Positions 1-5,687 of a stretch of DNA of 8,708 bases are shown here, piece after piece. The position numbers and the translations under genes were made by a program. The notes beneath the pieces are model-generated. The model made no database searches, was not told where the DNA came from, and saw only the letters and a list, made by a program, of their open reading frames with translations. Source of the DNA: Campylobacteraceae bacterium (GTDB lineage: Bacteria > Campylobacterota > Campylobacteria > Campylobacterales > Campylobacteraceae); the NCBI GenBank assembly GCA_031290675.1, contig JAITNC010000116.1, positions 1-8,708 of the forward strand. Direction: 5' to 3'. Each line of letters starts with the position of its first letter. Position 1 is the stretch's first letter.

Positions 1-142
1 CGTCATTTATGATTTTATCCCCGTTTTTTGGCAGATGATAGTAGCCGACCTCATTTGAGTTGTACTCCAAAGTCATCTTTTCCCTAAACTTGCTCAGCTT
101 CTTGCTCTCACAGGTTTCAAAATAAATGGTATTTGTAAACAC
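1..142 (-). CDS. pgi: Probable glucose-6-phosphate isomerase, N-terminal fragment (runs off the window)
   Basis: Reading the minus strand from a GTG at 142-140 gives 47 codons open to the window edge. The stretch NEVGYYHLPKNGDKIIND, at about residues 29-46, resembles the N-terminal GYYHLP-type segment of the short (about 400-residue) Pgi proteins of Campylobacterota. That enzyme interconverts glucose 6-phosphate and fructose 6-phosphate in the cytoplasm. The GTG start is chosen because AGGGA lies five bases upstream, no ATG occurs before codon 23, and an in-frame stop lies at 173-175. A TATAAA box at 172-177 would give a leader of about 23 bases. Only the first tenth of the protein is visible and no catalytic residue is included, so the name rests on one short motif recalled from memory. 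The gene is divergent from the yigZ-like gene across an 89-base AT-rich gap. Confidence 0.5.
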   Translation of the reverse strand, partial: MFTNTIYFETCESKKLSKFREKMTLEYNSNEVGYYHLPKNGDKIIND

Positions 143-171
143 GCTTTTCCCTAAAAATATAATTCTGCTAT

Positions 172-177
172 TTTATA
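172..177 (-). promoter_or_regulatory. Candidate -10 box for the minus-strand pgi-like gene
   Basis: The minus strand reads TATAAA inside the run TTTATATAAAATAG. A start point about seven bases downstream would leave a leader of roughly 23 bases before the GTG at 142, with the AGGGA ribosome site inside it. No clear -35 box is visible, which is usual for sigma-80/70 promoters of this phylum. The surroundings are AT-rich, so chance is a real alternative. Confidence 0.35.
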
Positions 178-219
178 TAAATTTTACTTTTCTTGCAAGC
201 TTTTTTAAGTAGTTTTTGT

Positions 220-225
220 TAAAAT
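220..225 (+). promoter_or_regulatory. Candidate -10 box placed for a leaderless yigZ transcript
   Basis: TAAAAT at 220-225 is preceded by a T-rich tract and TTTTTG, as in extended -10 promoters of Campylobacterota. Six bases separate it from the ATG at 232, so transcription would begin at or next to the start codon. No Shine-Dalgarno sequence is present between them. The two facts together suggest a leaderless mRNA, though AT-rich DNA produces such boxes easily. Confidence 0.35.
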
Positions 226-231
226 TTTCAG

Positions 232-804
232 ATGAGAACTATCGCAAACTCATATTTTGCCCAATATGAAGTAAAAAAGTCAGTATTTATCGCCCACCTA
301 AGCCCGATGAGCGAATTTGAGAGCGTGCGTGAGAAGTTAAAAGCGCAGCACCCAAAAGCCGCCCATATAGTCTGGGCGTACAGATATCTCAATGAGTTTG
401 ACCAGATAGTAGAAAACGGCAGCGATGACGGCGAACCCAAAGGCACTTCGGCACAGCCGATACTCAACGTGCTAAGAGGCTTGGAACTTGTGAATGCGGC
501 GGTTTTGATAGTGAGGTATTTTGGCGGCGTCAAGCTCGGCACAGGCGGACTTGTGAGGGCTTACGGCACAGCGGCGAAAAGCGTTTTGGGGGAGGCTGAA
601 CTTTTGGTGTATTTGGCTAAAGAGCTTTTTTGTTTTTCGTGCAAATACACTTTCGTACAGCGGGCGGAATACGTTTTGAACAAGCTTGGTGTCGCTTTTG
701 AAGATAGAAGCTTTGAGGCGGAAGAGGTCGCGTGGAGAGTTTTGGTAACACAAGAGCAGAAAGAGGAGCTTTTGAGGTTTTTGGAGGAGATAACACTACG
801 ATAA
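232..804 (+). CDS. yigZ: YigZ/IMPACT family protein (UPF0029 plus DUF1949)
   Basis: This 190-residue protein has the full two-domain layout of the YigZ/IMPACT family, at about the usual bacterial length of 200. The N-terminal UPF0029 domain spans about residues 10-115. It carries the signature SDDGEPKGTSAQPIL at 64-78 and IVRYFGGVKLGTGGLVRAYG at 93-112. The smaller DUF1949 domain covers about 133-188. Family members are cytoplasmic; the eukaryotic IMPACT relatives regulate Gcn2, while the bacterial role is poorly defined and a link to translation or RNA is only suspected. The ATG at 232 has no ribosome site but sits just after a -10-like box. The gene heads a run of three small plus-strand genes, with ten bases to the next. 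Family assignment is firm; function is not. Confidence 0.93.
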   Translation: MRTIANSYFAQYEVKKSVFIAHLSPMSEFESVREKLKAQHPKAAHIVWAYRYLNEFDQIVENGSDDGEPKGTSAQPILNVLRGLELVNAAVLIVRYFGGVKLGTGGLVRAYGTAAKSVLGEAELLVYLAKELFCFSCKYTFVQRAEYVLNKLGVAFEDRSFEAEEVAWRVLVTQEQKEELLRFLEEITLR

Positions 805-814
805 GGGGCGTAAA

Positions 815-1132
815 ATGGCAAGCGATATCGGTTTTGTAGATTATGTGATTGACCAGATAAGAACGAGCGATGCGGTAACGTACAAAAAAATGTTCGGCGA
901 ATACTTGATATATGTGAACAGCAAGCCGACGGTGCTGGTTTGCGACAATACGGCGTTTGTGAAAGTGCTTGATTGCATAAAACCTTTGATGGAAGATGCG
1001 CAAACGGGCTTTCCGTACGAGGGAGCAAAAGAGCATTATATAGTGGATGTGGACGATAGCGAACTGCTATCAAAGTTGGTAGAGGAGATAGAAAAAGTCA
1101 CACAAGTACCAAAAAAGAGGGCTAAAAAATAA
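815..1132 (+). CDS. TfoX N-terminal domain protein
   Basis: This 105-residue cytoplasmic protein matches the stand-alone TfoX_N domain. Residues 21-51 contain the typical VTYKKMFGEYLIYV stretch, followed by a VCDNTAFVKV strand. A central GFPYEGAKEHYIVDVDD segment and a C-terminal helix fit the rest of the domain, and the tail is lysine-rich. TfoX/Sxy was named for competence control in gamma-proteobacteria, but that protein also has a C-terminal domain which is missing here. Single-domain versions are common and mostly uncharacterised, so competence should not be inferred. AAGGGG overlaps the stop of the upstream gene and lies six bases before the ATG, consistent with co-transcription and coupling. 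The gap is 10 bases upstream and 12 bases downstream to the NTF2-like gene. Confidence 0.85.
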   Translation: MASDIGFVDYVIDQIRTSDAVTYKKMFGEYLIYVNSKPTVLVCDNTAFVKVLDCIKPLMEDAQTGFPYEGAKEHYIVDVDDSELLSKLVEEIEKVTQVPKKRAKK

Positions 1133-1144
1133 GGGGATTGAAAT

Positions 1145-1534
1145 ATGAGCAATAAACAATTTATAAAAACATTTTTTGAAAAAGTTTTAGAAACAGAAGA
1201 ATATAACGATGATTTTATCCGAAATAGTGTTGATAAAGATTATATTCAGCGTGTGGACGGAAAGAGCTTGGGATACGAGGAATTTGTACAACACATTAAA
1301 TTGCTTAAAACCAAAATCAGCACTTGCACTATTGAATTTTTGACATTGGTAGAAGAGGGCGAAATCGTGTTTTCAAACCATATCGTTAGTCTGACATTGA
1401 AAAACGGAAAGCAAGGGAAATCTCATGTAATCGCTGAATTTCGGATTAGAGATGGGAAATTATATTATTGTGATGAGCTGACTTTTTTGATTGAGGGCAG
1501 CGAAAAAGACAAAAATCTGGGTTCAGAGCATTAA
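1145..1534 (+). CDS. NTF2/SnoaL-like domain protein of unknown function
   Basis: This 129-residue protein has the size and pattern of a single NTF2-like (SnoaL) cone fold. An N-terminal helical part (FIKTFFEKVLETEEYND, 6-22) is followed by beta strands around VEEGEIVFSNHIVSLTLKNG (69-88) and a closing strand HVIAEFRIRDGKLYYCDELT (94-113). Such proteins act as small-molecule binders, isomerases or dimerising accessory domains, and nothing here fixes a substrate. The D/H residues often catalytic in SnoaL enzymes cannot be placed with confidence. AAGGGG eight bases before the ATG resembles the site of the preceding gene, so it probably ends the same transcript. Its base composition is clearly more AT-rich than its two neighbours, which hints at a separate origin. 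No signal peptide or membrane segment is visible. Confidence 0.75.
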   Translation: MSNKQFIKTFFEKVLETEEYNDDFIRNSVDKDYIQRVDGKSLGYEEFVQHIKLLKTKISTCTIEFLTLVEEGEIVFSNHIVSLTLKNGKQGKSHVIAEFRIRDGKLYYCDELTFLIEGSEKDKNLGSEH

Positions 1535-1557
1535 AGAAATGCTTACAAGGTAGTTTA

Positions 1558-1620
1558 TCATTGCTTCGCTCGTGAAGCAATCCAGTGGATTGCTACGCCC
1601 CGCAAGCGGGCTCGCAATGA
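1558..1620. repeat. Head-to-head pair of TCATTGC...GCAATCCA elements
   Basis: Two copies of a short dispersed palindrome face each other. The first (1558-1584) starts TCATTGC and ends GCAATCCA with a TTGCTTC/GAAGCAA stem. The second (1586-1620) is inverted, running TGGATTGC to GCAATGA with a CCCGC/GCGGG stem. The junction AGCAATCCA-G-TGGATTGCT is a perfect nine-base inverted repeat, so the pair can also fold as one large hairpin. It lies just after the plus-strand small-gene cluster. Related single copies occur at 8103, 8594 and 8667. This element type is common across unrelated bacteria; its role is unknown to me. Confidence 0.85.
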
Positions 1621-1630
1621 CGGAGGGTAG

Positions 1631-1722
1631 GTTAATTTTGAATTAGCGAATATCAAATAACGAAGCGTTGGCACAAAATAGCAAGCAAGAAAACATAAAA
1701 GATTAAGTTATAATATTTCAAA
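1631..1722. repeat. AT-rich stretch with a degraded fold-back remnant
   Basis: ATAACGAAGC at 1658-1667 matches the inner part of the element at 8357-8502 read on the opposite strand. AAGTTATAATAT further on resembles that element's outer arm. A short stem, ATTTTG at 1635-1640 with CAAAAT at 1673-1678, is also present. The match is patchy, so this may be a decayed or half-sized copy rather than an intact element. No gene is visible here. Confidence 0.35.
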
Positions 1723-1873
1723 TTTACAAAATTTTAGCGATGTTAATTTGCACGATAACGAGGCGCAAATGAAGCCCGCGAGCGGTGCGTACATATTAGT
1801 ACATGAGCGAGCGCGGCGAAATTGCAACGAAATTAGCGTGTAAAAGAACAAGCTAAAAATTGTAAAAGACAAG
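1721..1873. repeat. Fold-back element, copy A (about 150 bases)
   Basis: A long imperfect palindrome whose arms begin TTTACAA and end TTGTAAAAG, with inner arm sequences such as GCACGATAACG opposite CGAAATTAGCGTGT. It is an inverted copy of 8191-8344. Three blocks are identical between the two: 1756-1788 (33 bases), 1805-1831 (27 bases) and 1848-1869 (22 bases). Between the first two lies a 16-base apex (1789-1804) that differs. The element sits between the converging ends of the NTF2-like gene and pgpA, so transcripts from either side could end in its hairpin. It contains no open reading frame worth calling. Confidence 0.9.
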
Positions 1874-1886
1874 ATATGTTGATGCA

Positions 1887-2366
1887 CTAAAAATTGTAAC
1901 TTTGTATTATCTCCACTTTACTTAATAGTTGCCAAACTCCTGCGCTGATGATTCCCGCTACGACCCCCGCCAGCAGGTCGTCGCCCATCACCCCAAGACC
2001 CCCTTTTACGTCACGGTCAATGCGTCCGATGTAGGAGGGTTTGGTTATGTCAAAGATTCTAAAAAATATCACACAAAGCAGTATCTGCAAAACTCCCGTT
2101 GAGAGGCTGCAACATATCGCTATCCAGATGCCAGCCGCTTCGTCTATGACTATTTGAGAGTTGTCGTGCGTGCCGCTTTTTAGCTCAAATCTGTTGATGA
2201 CGTCTATAGCTACGACGCTTACCAAGATGCACACCAAAAACAGTGAGCTTATCGGCAGCACTTTCAAAAAAAGCCACGCTATTATCGCCGCGAGGATAGT
2301 CCCCGCCGTTCCGGGGGCTTTTGGGAAAAGACCTGAATAAAAAAATGTCAAAAACAGCTTTTGCAT
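1887..2366 (-). CDS. pgpA: Phosphatidylglycerophosphatase A
   Basis: This 159-residue inner-membrane enzyme removes phosphate from phosphatidylglycerol phosphate to give phosphatidylglycerol, the last step of that phospholipid branch. The N-terminal signature GLFPKAPGTAGT is at 12-23. The acidic motif IVIDEAAGIWIA is at 72-83 (D75, E76). The third block spans residues 103-134, including FDITKP, the RIDRDVKGGLGVMGDD stretch and D129-D130. These are the conserved PgpA metal and substrate blocks. Hydrophobic spans lie at about 21-37, 39-57, 84-103 and 131-148. Length is typical. The ATG at 2366 follows the Sat-like gene's stop by eight bases, with AAGG overlapping that stop, so it is the last gene of the ispDF operon. 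The same terminal position is recalled for C. jejuni Cj1610. Confidence 0.95.
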   Translation of the reverse strand: MQKLFLTFFYSGLFPKAPGTAGTILAAIIAWLFLKVLPISSLFLVCILVSVVAIDVINRFELKSGTHDNSQIVIDEAAGIWIAICCSLSTGVLQILLCVIFFRIFDITKPSYIGRIDRDVKGGLGVMGDDLLAGVVAGIISAGVWQLLSKVEIIQSYNF

Positions 2367-2374
2367 TTGCGCCC

Positions 2375-3562
2375 TTATGTGAGTGAAGTCGTCTGATAAA
2401 GTTTCATCAGCTCTATGTAAAAATCCTCGTCATTGTGCGTTTCCAAAAGACCCGTGCCGGGGAAAAGGTCTTCGTATATCTGCGTAACATTTTTGAAGCG
2501 CTCAGGGTGAATGCTGCTCAAGATGATAGCCGATATATCTTTTCTCATAAGCACGGCAGGGGGCAGGATACCCGCTTGCAAAAGTGCCAAAAGAGATGAG
2601 GAGTTGTATCTGATGTGGTGGTGCGTTCCGTGAGGGCAGGTGCGTGCGTTGACGAGCGTGTTGCACTCGTTGCAAAACACAAACTTCGCCACGATGTCTA
2701 TATCGGGCAAATCATCATAATCATCAAGCACGGTTCTTGCCCTGTTCGCATCATAATACATACCGATACCGCCGTAGTATTCGCTGAACGATAGCTTGCC
2801 GCAGCCGAAATTTTTTGCGATAATGCTGTCTATGACGGCGTTTTGAGTGTCGGCATAAACATAAGTGTTGTCAAAAGGTATGATGAGTATGCGGTTTTTG
2901 TGTACATAATTTTCCACGAAATAGTGCAGGGTTTTCAGGCGCAGTTCAAACGGCAAAAGCCCCTCTTGGTCGTAAGGCTTGAGTAGAAATATCACGAGCA
3001 GCTCGCTCTTTTCAAGCGTTATACGCAAAAGCCTCTCATGCGCCCTGTGAAACGGATTTGCAGCCATCATTATAGCCGAAACTCTTTGCACGCCGAGCGT
3101 ATTTTTGGCGTCTGTTATCTGCTGTTTGATGTCTTTGACGCTCTGCACCTCAACCGTAAAATCCCCGCTGACCGCCCAATTTCCAAGCCTTTTTAGCAAT
3201 CGTCTTGTGATGGGGTTGTCAGTGTCTACAGCGCCGAATGTTTTTGTGATTTTTTGTATCTGGTCTACTTCAAAGACTTCGTCTACTATTATCTCGCCGC
3301 GCTTTTTACCGTCAAGCACAAGGTTGATTTTCTCGCCTTTTTTCGCGTTTTTGATAGTGTCCTGATTGTGTCTGCCGCTCGGCGTAAATGTAACAGCCAT
3401 AGGAAAGCGTTTGCCTTTGTAAAGCCCGCTTTTTTCTATCTCGTCAGCCTCCTGTTTGTTCATAAGCTTGTGTACGGGGTGCAAGATGCCCTCCTCAACA
3501 AGGCTTAACGTGAAAAGCGCCTCTTTGTCTATAAATAGTTGTTTATCTTTTTTGTATGCCAT
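2375..3562 (-). CDS. ATP-sulfurylase-like protein with altered active site
   Basis: This 395-residue protein has the length and domain order of bacterial ATP sulfurylase (sulfate adenylyltransferase): a PUA-like N-terminal domain to about 155, then a nucleotidyltransferase domain. The fold signature NPFHRAHE is at 169-176, so the HxxH nucleotide motif is kept. The residues before it read MMAA where active enzymes have QTR, removing the glutamine and arginine that contact sulfate. The later GRDHAG loop reads SEYYGG at 260-265, and SGTxxR is also lost. A Cys/His cluster (C297, C300, C309, H311 and following His residues), zinc-binding in some Sat proteins, is intact. The start is the ATG at 3562 with AAGGA upstream; an ATG at 3604 lies deep inside the regulator gene. 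It overlaps the regulator by 20 bases. Automated annotation would call it sat; activity on sulfate is doubtful. Confidence 0.8.
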   Translation of the reverse strand: MAYKKDKQLFIDKEALFTLSLVEEGILHPVHKLMNKQEADEIEKSGLYKGKRFPMAVTFTPSGRHNQDTIKNAKKGEKINLVLDGKKRGEIIVDEVFEVDQIQKITKTFGAVDTDNPITRRLLKRLGNWAVSGDFTVEVQSVKDIKQQITDAKNTLGVQRVSAIMMAANPFHRAHERLLRITLEKSELLVIFLLKPYDQEGLLPFELRLKTLHYFVENYVHKNRILIIPFDNTYVYADTQNAVIDSIIAKNFGCGKLSFSEYYGGIGMYYDANRARTVLDDYDDLPDIDIVAKFVFCNECNTLVNARTCPHGTHHHIRYNSSSLLALLQAGILPPAVLMRKDISAIILSSIHPERFKNVTQIYEDLFPGTGLLETHNDEDFYIELMKLYQTTSLT

Positions 3563-4430
3563 ACCTCTTCCTTCTCTCCCACAAGCTTTTTCTGGATATT
3601 CCAAGTTTTTTTGACAACTCCGTATCCGGCAGTTTGTCCTGAAAGTGCGTCAAAACGCTTTTTACATAATCATCAATCGTCAATATATTTAATTTCTCAA
3701 AAAAGTTATCATCGCTCTGCAAAACCATACTCTCAAAAGGCGACTCTTCGTTCGGATTTGTAGATGAGATGATGACACGTTTGTTTTCCAAAGTGTTGAA
3801 CAGTTTGCTCTTGTCGCCGCTCTTCATCTCTTGCAGATTTACAAGATACATCAGCGTGTTAAAATCATTTTTGGCTATTTTGTCAAAGACATTTTGCGAG
3901 CTTAATGATATAAAATTTAGATGCTCCTCAAACTCCCTCGCATAGTTGAAAACCATAGCGTCCGTGTGAGTTTGCGTGCTGTTTTTGATAAGCAGCGGAG
4001 CGGTTATCTTGCGTGTGATGCTCTGAGATGGGAGCGTGTCTTTGAAAAGGTTGTCTATGTACGCTTTGTAGGTGCGATTTTCCGCCAAAAGCCGCTCGTG
4101 CATTTTGAGATGCTGCAATTTGCGCAAAAGCTCCTCCATCATAAAAGGCTTTTGTATATAGTCGCTCGCTCCCGCTTTTATCGGATTTAGTATCGTGTCG
4201 CTGCTGATGTAGGATATCATCAGCACTATGATAGAGTTTTTGTGTTTTTCTATGATAGGGTAAAAATTTTGTCCTGATATGTTTGTTGAGAGCAGCACGG
4301 CGTCATACTTCTCATTTTTGAGAGCGTCTTTCATGTTTGTTACTATTTCGCACGTATAGCCATTTTCGTAAAGTTTTGATGAGATACTTTGGGCTAAATA
4401 GACTTCGTTCTCAACGATTAATATTTTCAT
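3543..4430 (-). CDS. cemR: CemR/HP1021-type orphan response regulator
   Basis: This 295-residue protein has a receiver domain (1-115), a middle region (about 130-250) and a Fis-type helix-turn-helix (270-292, LSKKLGISRKSLWERRKRYG). The receiver keeps the switch serine and YIQKPF lysine but has S48 where the phospho-acceptor aspartate belongs, and N8 in the acidic pocket, so classical phosphorylation looks impossible. Length, domain order and position between ispDF and the Sat-like gene match H. pylori HP1021 and C. jejuni Cj1608 (CemR), phosphorylation-independent regulators tied to redox and energy metabolism; HP1021 also binds the replication origin. The middle region recalls NtrC-type AAA+ activators (VIISSTNP, LNILTI) but lacks Walker A and GAFTGA. 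No sensor kinase is adjacent. The start is taken as the ATG at 4430 with GGA six bases upstream; the ATG at 4445 lacks one. Confidence 0.85.
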   Translation of the reverse strand: MKILIVENEVYLAQSISSKLYENGYTCEIVTNMKDALKNEKYDAVLLSTNISGQNFYPIIEKHKNSIIVLMISYISSDTILNPIKAGASDYIQKPFMMEELLRKLQHLKMHERLLAENRTYKAYIDNLFKDTLPSQSITRKITAPLLIKNSTQTHTDAMVFNYAREFEEHLNFISLSSQNVFDKIAKNDFNTLMYLVNLQEMKSGDKSKLFNTLENKRVIISSTNPNEESPFESMVLQSDDNFFEKLNILTIDDYVKSVLTHFQDKLPDTELSKKLGISRKSLWERRKRYGIQKR

Positions 4431-5550
4431 CTGATTTCCAATCATAGTATTTTAGCGTAGCTTGGGCTAAAACAGCGACGCCCTCGCACCTTCCTACAAA
4501 TCCAAGCCCTTCGGTTGTCGTAGCTTTGACATTGATATGCGCGGCTTGTATGTGCAGTATCTCAGAGAGCCTTTTTGATATGGCTTGCTTGTAAGGCGAT
4601 ATCTTTGGTTTTTGAGCCATGACAGTCAAATCGCAGTGTACTATCTCATAACCAACCTTTGTTAAAAAAACGCAAATCTCCTCAAGCATTTTCGTGGAAT
4701 CTGCATTTTTGTATCTTTTGTCGGTATCCGGAAACCACTCGCCTATATCGCCCGCTCCTGCCGCCCCCAAAAGAGCGTCTATCAAAGCGTGGATAACCAC
4801 ATCTCCGTCAGAGTGCGCCTTAAAGCCGTAACTCTCGTCTATCACCACTCCGCCGAGCAGCATAGGTTTGCCCTCTTCAAAGGCGTGTACATCAAAGCCC
4901 GTGCCGCTAAAGCTACCCCCAAAAGGCGGTGTTAGGAGCGAAAGTATGCTGTTTTTCGCAAATGACGATGTCAGCTTCTCAGCCTTTAAGTCGCCTTGTA
5001 TATACTTTACACTCCCGCCATTTGCCTTGACGATGCTGCTCTCATCGTTAAATCCGCTATTTTTGAGCAGTGCGTCGTTTAATGCGCTCACGAGTGAAAG
5101 CTGAGGTGTTTGTATCAGCTTTACTTTTTCTCGTGCTATAACGTCCTCATCGTATATGACAGTGTCGGACACGCCAAGATATGGAGCTACGACATCAGCC
5201 TTCTCGACCTCCGATAGCAGCCTCTCCACAAGCGTTTTTGGTACGCAAGCTCTCGCCGCGTCGCTCACTAAGACGTATTTTGATGTTACGTACTGCAAAG
5301 CGTTTATCAGCGAAGCCTCTCTTGTGGAGCCGCCTTTGATGATTTTGGCATTTGAAAATTTGTACATAAACTCAAGTTCGTTTGCATTGCCCGCTACGAT
5401 GACATCTGCGAAATCGTAACACGAGGCGAGCTCGGTTGTTACGTAATGCCACAGCGGCACATCTCCGACCCGCAGCCACTGTTTTTTTGTCTTAACGCCG
5501 AAACGCGAGGAGTCGCCTGCGCTAAGAACTATCAAAGAGATATCGCTCAA
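4411..5550 (-). CDS. ispDF: Bifunctional IspD/IspF enzyme (MEP pathway)
   Basis: One 379-residue chain fuses two MEP-pathway enzymes that make isopentenyl diphosphate. The IspD part (about 4-205) is the CTP-dependent cytidylyltransferase for methylerythritol phosphate, with LSAGDSSRFG near the N-terminus, SDAARACV (D97, R100) and KLIQTPQ. The IspF part (about 216-368) is the cyclodiphosphate synthase: GTGFDVHAF gives metal ligands D220 and H222, KAHSDGDVVIHA gives H246, then DIGEWFPDTD and KATTTEGLGFVGR. The fusion is typical of Campylobacterota. The TTG at 5550 is chosen as start because AAAAGGA lies six bases upstream and MSDISLIVLSAG fits the family N-terminus. The ATG at 5568 has no ribosome site, and a TTG at 5589 lies upstream of the likely -10 box. 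It leads the operon and overlaps the regulator by 20 bases. Confidence 0.95.
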   Translation of the reverse strand: MSDISLIVLSAGDSSRFGVKTKKQWLRVGDVPLWHYVTTELASCYDFADVIVAGNANELEFMYKFSNAKIIKGGSTREASLINALQYVTSKYVLVSDAARACVPKTLVERLLSEVEKADVVAPYLGVSDTVIYDEDVIAREKVKLIQTPQLSLVSALNDALLKNSGFNDESSIVKANGGSVKYIQGDLKAEKLTSSFAKNSILSLLTPPFGGSFSGTGFDVHAFEEGKPMLLGGVVIDESYGFKAHSDGDVVIHALIDALLGAAGAGDIGEWFPDTDKRYKNADSTKMLEEICVFLTKVGYEIVHCDLTVMAQKPKISPYKQAISKRLSEILHIQAAHINVKATTTEGLGFVGRCEGVAVLAQATLKYYDWKSDENINR

Positions 5551-5570
5551 AGATATTCCTTTTATCATAA

Positions 5571-5623
5571 GTGTTACGATATTATACAAGCTACAAGCTT
5601 TTTTTTATCTTTTTTGTGTTACA
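5571..5623. promoter_or_regulatory. Candidate CemR/HP1021-type boxes
   Basis: GTGTTAC occurs twice as a direct repeat, at 5571-5577 and 5616-5622. The second extends to TGTTACA (5617-5623), which fits the HP1021 box consensus TGTT(T/A)C(T/A) as I recall it; the first, TGTTACG, misses at the last base. The first overlaps the likely ispDF start point and the second lies between the two divergent -10 boxes. A degenerate seven-base site is expected a few times by chance in a window this size, so this is only suggestive. Confidence 0.25.
5581..5586 (-). promoter_or_regulatory. -10 box for the ispDF-cemR-Sat-like-pgpA operon
   Basis: The minus strand carries a perfect TATAAT preceded by CTTG. Transcription would start near 5574, giving a leader of about 24 bases to the TTG at 5550, with the AGGA ribosome site (5557-5560) inside it. 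This placement argues against the upstream TTG at 5589. A good -35 box is not obvious. Confidence 0.6.
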
Positions 5624-5650
5624 TTCCCGCCCCTTAGGGTATGATTATTA

Positions 5651-5656
5651 TATAAA
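5651..5656 (+). promoter_or_regulatory. Candidate -10 box for mrp
   Basis: TATAAA within ATTATTATATAAAATG would start transcription near 5663, leaving about 25 bases before the ATG at 5688 and placing AGGAG (5677-5681) correctly. No convincing -35 box is seen. It is divergent from the ispDF promoter about 65 bases away. Confidence 0.5.
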
Positions 5657-5687
5657 ATGTACACTCACACCAAAACAGGAGTTTCCA

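Noticed and set aside
561..1073. Long minus-strand open frames of 170 and 139 codons across the YigZ and TfoX genes
   Set aside because: They lie antisense to two genes with clear family motifs, have no recognisable domain and no convincing ribosome site. They are frame shadows.
815..1132. Competence regulator TfoX/Sxy
   Set aside because: Only the N-terminal domain is present, and stand-alone TfoX_N proteins are widespread without a known competence role.
2375..3562. Evidence for sulfate assimilation or dissimilatory sulfur oxidation
   Set aside because: The Sat-like protein lacks the key sulfate-contacting residues and no other sulfur-pathway gene is in the window.
5571..5687. N-terminal extension of Mrp by 39 residues
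   Set aside because: The extension would cross the mrp -10 box and has no ribosome site, while AGGAG precedes the ATG at 5688 and the DUF59 domain begins there.
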